A DNA stretch of 64,000 nucleotides from Spirometra erinaceieuropaei (lineage: Eukaryota; Platyhelminthes; Cestoda; Diphyllobothriidea; Diphyllobothriidae). The DNA is taken from contig CACRXP010000046.1 in the NCBI GenBank assembly GCA_902702965.1, forward strand, positions 831,649 through 895,648. Direction: 5' to 3'. Shown one piece after another: positions 58,970-64,000 of the stretch. Under the pieces are notes generated by a model. That model saw only the letters and a program-made list of their open reading frames with translations, was not told the origin of the DNA and searched no databases. Each line of letters opens with the position of its first letter. Position 1 is the stretch's first letter. The position numbers and the translations under genes are program-made.

Positions 58970-59110
58970 TTTAAAGTAAGACTGACTTGCGCAGAATATT
59001 CAACACTCTCTTTACCACCAGCCACCTTGCGAAAGGCAGGACAATGTCAAGACCATCGATTACTCACTCCGACCCAGTGTCTGACAATGCCAAACAGCCC
59101 TGCTATGCGT
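58970..59110 (-). repeat. Dispersed repeat B7, diverged
   Basis: Plus strand reads TTTAAAGTAAGACTGACTTG and CAGAATATTCAACACTCTCT, a diverged inverse of the same module, ending just before MITE M14. Confidence 0.4.
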
Positions 59111-59144
59111 GGCACACACGACATGCCCCCCCCCCACCCAGGTA

Positions 59145-60023
59145 CAGTGGATAGGCTCACTCATGAAATGTGAACCGAAATGCCAAAACGTGTTTTCGTT
59201 CCAAAATATTAATTAAGTGGGTTTAGAGAACCACTCATCAAGCAGCATAATTCTGTAATAAGTCCGCTACCTCAGGATGTCAATTTTCGAACGAACTTTT
59301 TTCTGGCAGGATGTAAGAGTTTAACTCTGTTATAAATGGCTTTTTAAGTAGCATGCATTTTTCTTATCGATTTTCGATGTCCCTAAAAATTTAATTATAG
59401 TTCATGAAAAACATGCATTAACAATATTCATTCTGCTATTTCTTCGGTAGAAAATTACGTCTTCTTCCAGTTTTATACTCGAAGGAAGGGTATACCTCGG
59501 ATTTTAAAAGGGTTCTAATTGCGAAATATCCTAATACCTTGAAATTGCCGTTCCTAAAATTTAATGTCTCTTCATTTACCAATATGGTTCGTAAAGATAA
59601 CAACATGGCGAAAATCCACTGCTGAATCGTAGGAACTTCACATGGTATTCACTTAATACCGTAGAGAAACGTATGGTTTTCCGTACGCGGAAAACGTATG
59701 GTTTGTGGTTTTTAAAGTCTGCATGCGAGAGTAAATGAATAAATATTGTTTTGCAGGTTTTCCATGAAATATAGTTAAATTTTTAAGGGCATCGAAAATC
59801 AATGAGAAAATGAATGCTATATACGTAGTCATTTTTAAGAAGTGTAGCTTTTGCATGCCACCAAAAAGAATTTCATTCGAAAGCCGGCGTCCTGGAGTAA
59901 CTGAATTATTACAGAATTATGCTGTCTGATTATCAACTCTCCAACCCTACATAATTAATCTTTTCGAAACGAAAAGGCATGTCAGAATTTCGGTTGGCAT
60001 TTCATGAGTTAGTCCACCTACTG
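59145..60023. mobile_element. MITE M14, full length with TA on both sides
   Basis: Starts CAGTGGATAGGCTCACTCAT after TA (59143-59144). Ends CATGAGTTAGTCCACCTACT then G and TA (60024-60025). 879 bp, so some internal sequence is deleted relative to M1. Confidence 0.75.
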
Positions 60024-60025
60024 TA

Positions 60026-63000
60026 TATGCACCAGGCAACAGTGATGGCGACTCACAGCTCACATGCACAAGGATGCCAAATTGAGAAAGAGACATTGCA
60101 GCTTGTCTCTGAGTCCTCCATTAACTTGAAAATACTATTATAAGGACAGACCTATCCCGTCTTTTAGCAAGTGACGTCTATTTGCGCATCAGATTTTTCA
60201 TCATTAGGCATGCGCCAGTGTGGGCCTCACACACCGATCGGCTGCTCGAGCTAGTCCACCTTTTAGTGGAAGGAACCGCTTCGAGTGGGCCGGTGGTAAA
60301 GATACTGCCACGACCAACAAAAATACACACGCATGAATTCTTCGAGTTTTAATACTCTAACACAAGCAGCATCGACCGCCGTACCGACCCGCTGTGCTTG
60401 CTCTACTTCATATCCGTGCGACCGGGATCCAACCAGAATCCAACCTCTCATTATGCCTTTCTTCTGACGGCAGTTTGAAGTAATCATCTTGAAAATATGC
60501 AAAATCAACTATGCATTTACAAAAAAGTATATTCCTTTTAATTATATTTTTTCGGATGCATACTAACTCATTTATTTAATATGTACAGGGCATTATTTTC
60601 GATATTTCGTGTATCATCGTTGAACTGAATATTGTTTGCTTATTTATGGGGGTTTTGCTTGATGAACTTGAACCTGTTCTATGGCTAGTAGAATGTTTCT
60701 GGGGTTTGAACAATATTATGAGCCAAATTAGTTACCGTCACGTCAGCGTTCATATTACTCAGTTTCCGTAAAAGAGCTCTGAGTCATGGTGCCCGTAAGT
60801 GAGTATTTTGTTAAAGAAGTTAGACGAATTTTGGGCGACAGCGTTCTACGAAATACAATGTACACCTTTCAAATCTCCTCGACATAGGGAGTTAGGACCA
60901 AAAGTGAAGAGCTGAGAGCAACGCGTCATGATTTTAGCCACTCACCCGTAATGGCCGGTCAAAAAGCAAATCCTGTCCTGAGTAGAACGGTGGATATTCA
61001 GTAAACTCGATGTGTATATTTGTGAGATATAGTAAACAGCATTTATACTTCTGTTCCTAAAAAATATTGAACTAGCTGATTTTTTCGTTAACCCACCAAA
61101 CCGTTACTGGTATGGCCCACTAATAGAAAGAACATCCTTAGAATAATGAGTCAGGCAATGAAAAACAACATAGTGGGTGGCACCGCAACCTTTGCCGTAA
61201 AAATAAAATGCTAATTTTCTGGTAAGAATGGGCACGAAATACGACGACAAAAATGTAATGAAACGAATTGTTCAGTGACAGATTATCCTGGTGCAAAAGA
61301 ACTATTTCTAAGTTGTTGCTAATGTCACAGTGATGATCAAGCTATAGGACATGAAAAGACTAGCAATATTTCCGCTAAATCCTGTCAGGTTTATGCAGCA
61401 TACGCAATTTATTAAGTGTATCATGTTTAATTTTTGGGAGAAACTGCCACAAGCGCTTTCAGCATCTGAAACAGTGCTTTCCTGACTGGAACGTTTAAAA
61501 AATTTTCCAGAAAACAAGCAGTTCATGCTTTCGATAGGCGTCGATCAGGCTGCTGATGAAGTCCAAAAAATTTAAGTAAATTTCGGACTTCTTTGCAGGA
61601 ATAAATTGGCTGTTCATTATCTGAAAGGCTTAATAAAATTGCTTAAAATATCGAGTAGTCCAATTTAGACACTTCCATAATCCAGCTTAAGAACGCAAAC
61701 CAAAAAGTTAATTTTGTGGATCGCCGCTTCTGCGGTATTTCGCTGACATTTGTTTTTTTAATTACTCTTGAATTATAAGCTACATTAAAACTCGCAAACT
61801 GGACAAGCCAGCTGTAAACAGAAGACGCACAAGACGGAAGCCATTTTTGGAGGATTTTTTTGAGAATCAAAGAGAGACGCCACTTGCGCTTTTTTCCGAA
61901 GGCAAGGCTTAGAGCAGTGATTGGAAATTCCATAGACTTTGTCGAAGGATACCAATAAAAGAAATTAAATGTTTCCACAAATCTGTGCATAGCAGAACCT
62001 GATTTCTGATATACTCTAAATCCTTGAAGACATTAACTCCTTTAGAATAGGACTTTATGGCAGCCTTAGCTTAATGTGTTTTAGTATTTTGGTATTTATT
62101 AAATAAGTGTATATATATCCGAACGCATAAAACTCATTGCTTATTCATTTTTTAAAGTATCTCATAAAAAATACGATTTTTAAACCAGTGTCAGCAGTTG
62201 AAAATTCTGTTCATTCGGCAACTTTTAAAGCAAATATAACTATCGCCAGAAGGTAGATAGAAGAATATCTTTTAACTTATAAAAACGGAATTTCAAAGGG
62301 CTAGAGAATGCAGAGGTAGGTGACGGGATAACGTTGAAGCTGTTGCCTTGAATGCTCAAACAAAGGCGCCCCAGGTGATGGCAAGATAATGACACTGAAA
62401 ATAAACTATGTGGGAGGTTCACTGCCTGTTTCTAGCACTGTGGTCACCCTAACTCTCCTCGGATTATTTGGCTTTAAAACTGGTTGGATACATTAAATCT
62501 CCCCAAGGCTTAGAAAGAGGCAGCAATTGATTTCGCGTGTGAAACCGAGGCTGGGTAAACCCGAAGCTTAAACGCAACGATACATTGTTGTGAAACATAG
62601 TGGTGAACCATGGGTCACCTCCCACGCTTGGTCCGAAACTGCTCTAACCTCGGGTGAAGGGCGCTCTGCAGTTAGTGTGTATTTATTTACAGAAAAATAG
62701 GCTCAAGCAAAGAAAAGTTTTATCCTCCTTAGTTCTTTCAAGCTTAAAAGGCCTGTCACAGTTGTCAGAAGAAATGGGATTTCTTAAAGAATATCGTCAA
62801 ATTACACTGTACAGGTTAAATAAATAAACAATTCCAATATTTTAATGTTTCATAAAATCCGATTTTTATTTCAAAGTGAAAAATGTCGGAAAAGCTGACT
62901 TTGTTGTTAATGTTCACTAATATTTATTGGTTAAAAATATTTCACGGTTATTGGTTACATCAATCACCGAAGAATTGGTAGCCCAGTAGTTTCCTGGAGA

Positions 63001-63211
63001 GGCTACATAAACGTTTGATGTCAATGAATGTTTTATTCTATCTTTTTTATGAAGGCGTATTATGTAGTTTTTTTAATTTACAGAATTTTTTGTGTTTTCT
63101 GCCTTTATACTCTTGTCAAAAAATGTCATTTCTGACCATCGTTATATCCTTATCGAGGCCTATTTGTGGTTTGTTTTGTCGAAGGTCATTTATTATTAAT
63201 AGGGTGTTATG
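60026..63211. other. No gene recognised
   Basis: Over 3 kb of AT-rich DNA without recognised repeats, motifs or long ORFs (longest 115 codons at 61643-61990, minus). Confidence 0.4.
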
Positions 63212-63855
63212 ATGGAGGCATTTCGGTCGGTTTCGCTGTTTTAGTGAATTACGCGCGATTTCATGCATACTGCATTAGTCAGTCGACCCACTTTTACAAC
63301 AGGATAACAAAGGATACCTGAGCCCCTCGCCACTTGACCTGCCTGCGCAAACAAGACCAGAAAAGGTTCGAAAAGAAAGAAGGTCCTTCCTTTGTTTAGT
63401 TTTTAAAAAGGTCGGAAACATTTATGACTTTCAGGACTACTAACGTGGACGTAAAGGAAGGATTTAAAGAATAGGTACATTAAAATCGACAAAATCCAAT
63501 TTGCGCAAGAGTTCCCTTCACGCCCGAGTTATATGGAATTTCGTTTGGTTTTACACATATTTCAATATTTAGGTGACCTGGTTTGCGGATACGATTAGAA
63601 AAGGATAGGCACACCTCTCCCCCCCCCGTCACCTGTCTACACAGCGCATGGAATTTCTGAGGGGGAGGTGACAGAAACCAAACAAACAGGTGACCAGCCA
63701 CGCAAAGCAAACAAACGAAAACATCATCCTGTGTGTGGGGGTGGGTGAAGGGGGAGATATAAACAGAATGCAGTTAAGAAGACAGTTGAGGAGATCGGGT
63801 CAAGTCGCACAGGCATGCATTAGAGCAGGAGGAAGTAAATTTCACCAACTTTGGA
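63212..63855 (+). repeat. Repeat X2, second copy of the PLE4-associated sequence
   Basis: Follows X1 from GGAGGCATTTCGGTCGG to AAATTTCACCAA, then diverges at the same point where X1 passes into PLE4 coding. No RT sequence follows it. Confidence 0.55.
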
Positions 63856-64000
63856 AGAATATAACCTGGATGCCGACCGACTGAAGTCGCGGCGAGCCAT
63901 TTTCTGCACCAAATGTCGTGAAGGTTGAACATGCTTCCGCGAGGTGGCGAGAAGCAGCCGACCAATCTCCCTAACATTGACTAATCTTTGCACGATAAAT

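Noticed and set aside
1..64000. CRISPR arrays, bacterial operons, phage or plasmid systems
   Set aside because: No regularly spaced short repeats with unique spacers, no Shine-Dalgarno-linked gene strings and no prokaryotic protein families; the content is eukaryotic transposons.

Overview
The window reads as animal nuclear DNA that is mostly transposon, from a parasitic flatworm. I infer a tapeworm, perhaps of the diphyllobothriid group. The grounds are many degraded Penelope-like elements (PLEs) carrying GIY-YIG endonuclease domains, tRNA-derived repeats with polymerase III boxes, very large introns, degenerate TTAGGG-type arrays, and no bacterial-style operons. The species guess rests on general familiarity with such repeat mixtures, not on a search.

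Only one locus looks like a well-supported host gene. A large exon encoding a RhoGAP-like protein occurs twice (6224-7614 and 15570-16939; about 85% identical over the domain). Both copies end in the same phase at a strong GTAAGT donor, and both fit in frame to one terminal exon at 24908-25295 that is followed by a poly(A) signal. The locus can be read as two alternative large exons sharing a 3' end, or as one live gene plus an orphaned duplicate. The RhoGAP-like domain lacks the usual arginine-finger motif. A second, weaker candidate gene (3667-4056, minus strand) encodes a 129-residue Ser/acid-rich protein and sits below a GC-rich stretch.

Region by region: 2.2-5.0 kb holds a dead PLE and a palindromic PLE terminus. 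5.0-7.6 kb has a 979-bp palindromic TA-flanked element followed by RhoGAP copy 1. 7.6-15.5 kb is repeats, including tandem tRNA-like units, a telomere-like TIR element and a second MITE-like family. 15.6-25.3 kb is RhoGAP copy 2, its transposon-filled intron of about 8 kb and the terminal exon. 26-36 kb is MITE-dense, with a PLE nested inside a MITE. 36-46 kb is PLE-dense, ending in two adjacent PLE copies that are each flanked by inverted arms of about 250-290 bp. 46-64 kb is AT-rich with further MITE copies and almost no coding signal.

The most interesting thread is a set of hammerhead-ribozyme-like motifs at PLE ends. The one at 45974-46020 meets the minimal type I hammerhead rules. Eight others share the form CTGANGA-N-stem-GAAA plus a four-base palindrome (ACGT or AGCT, decayed in some copies), with stem sequences that change while pairing is kept. 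They occur repeatedly as inverted pairs bounding short or palindromic PLE remnants.
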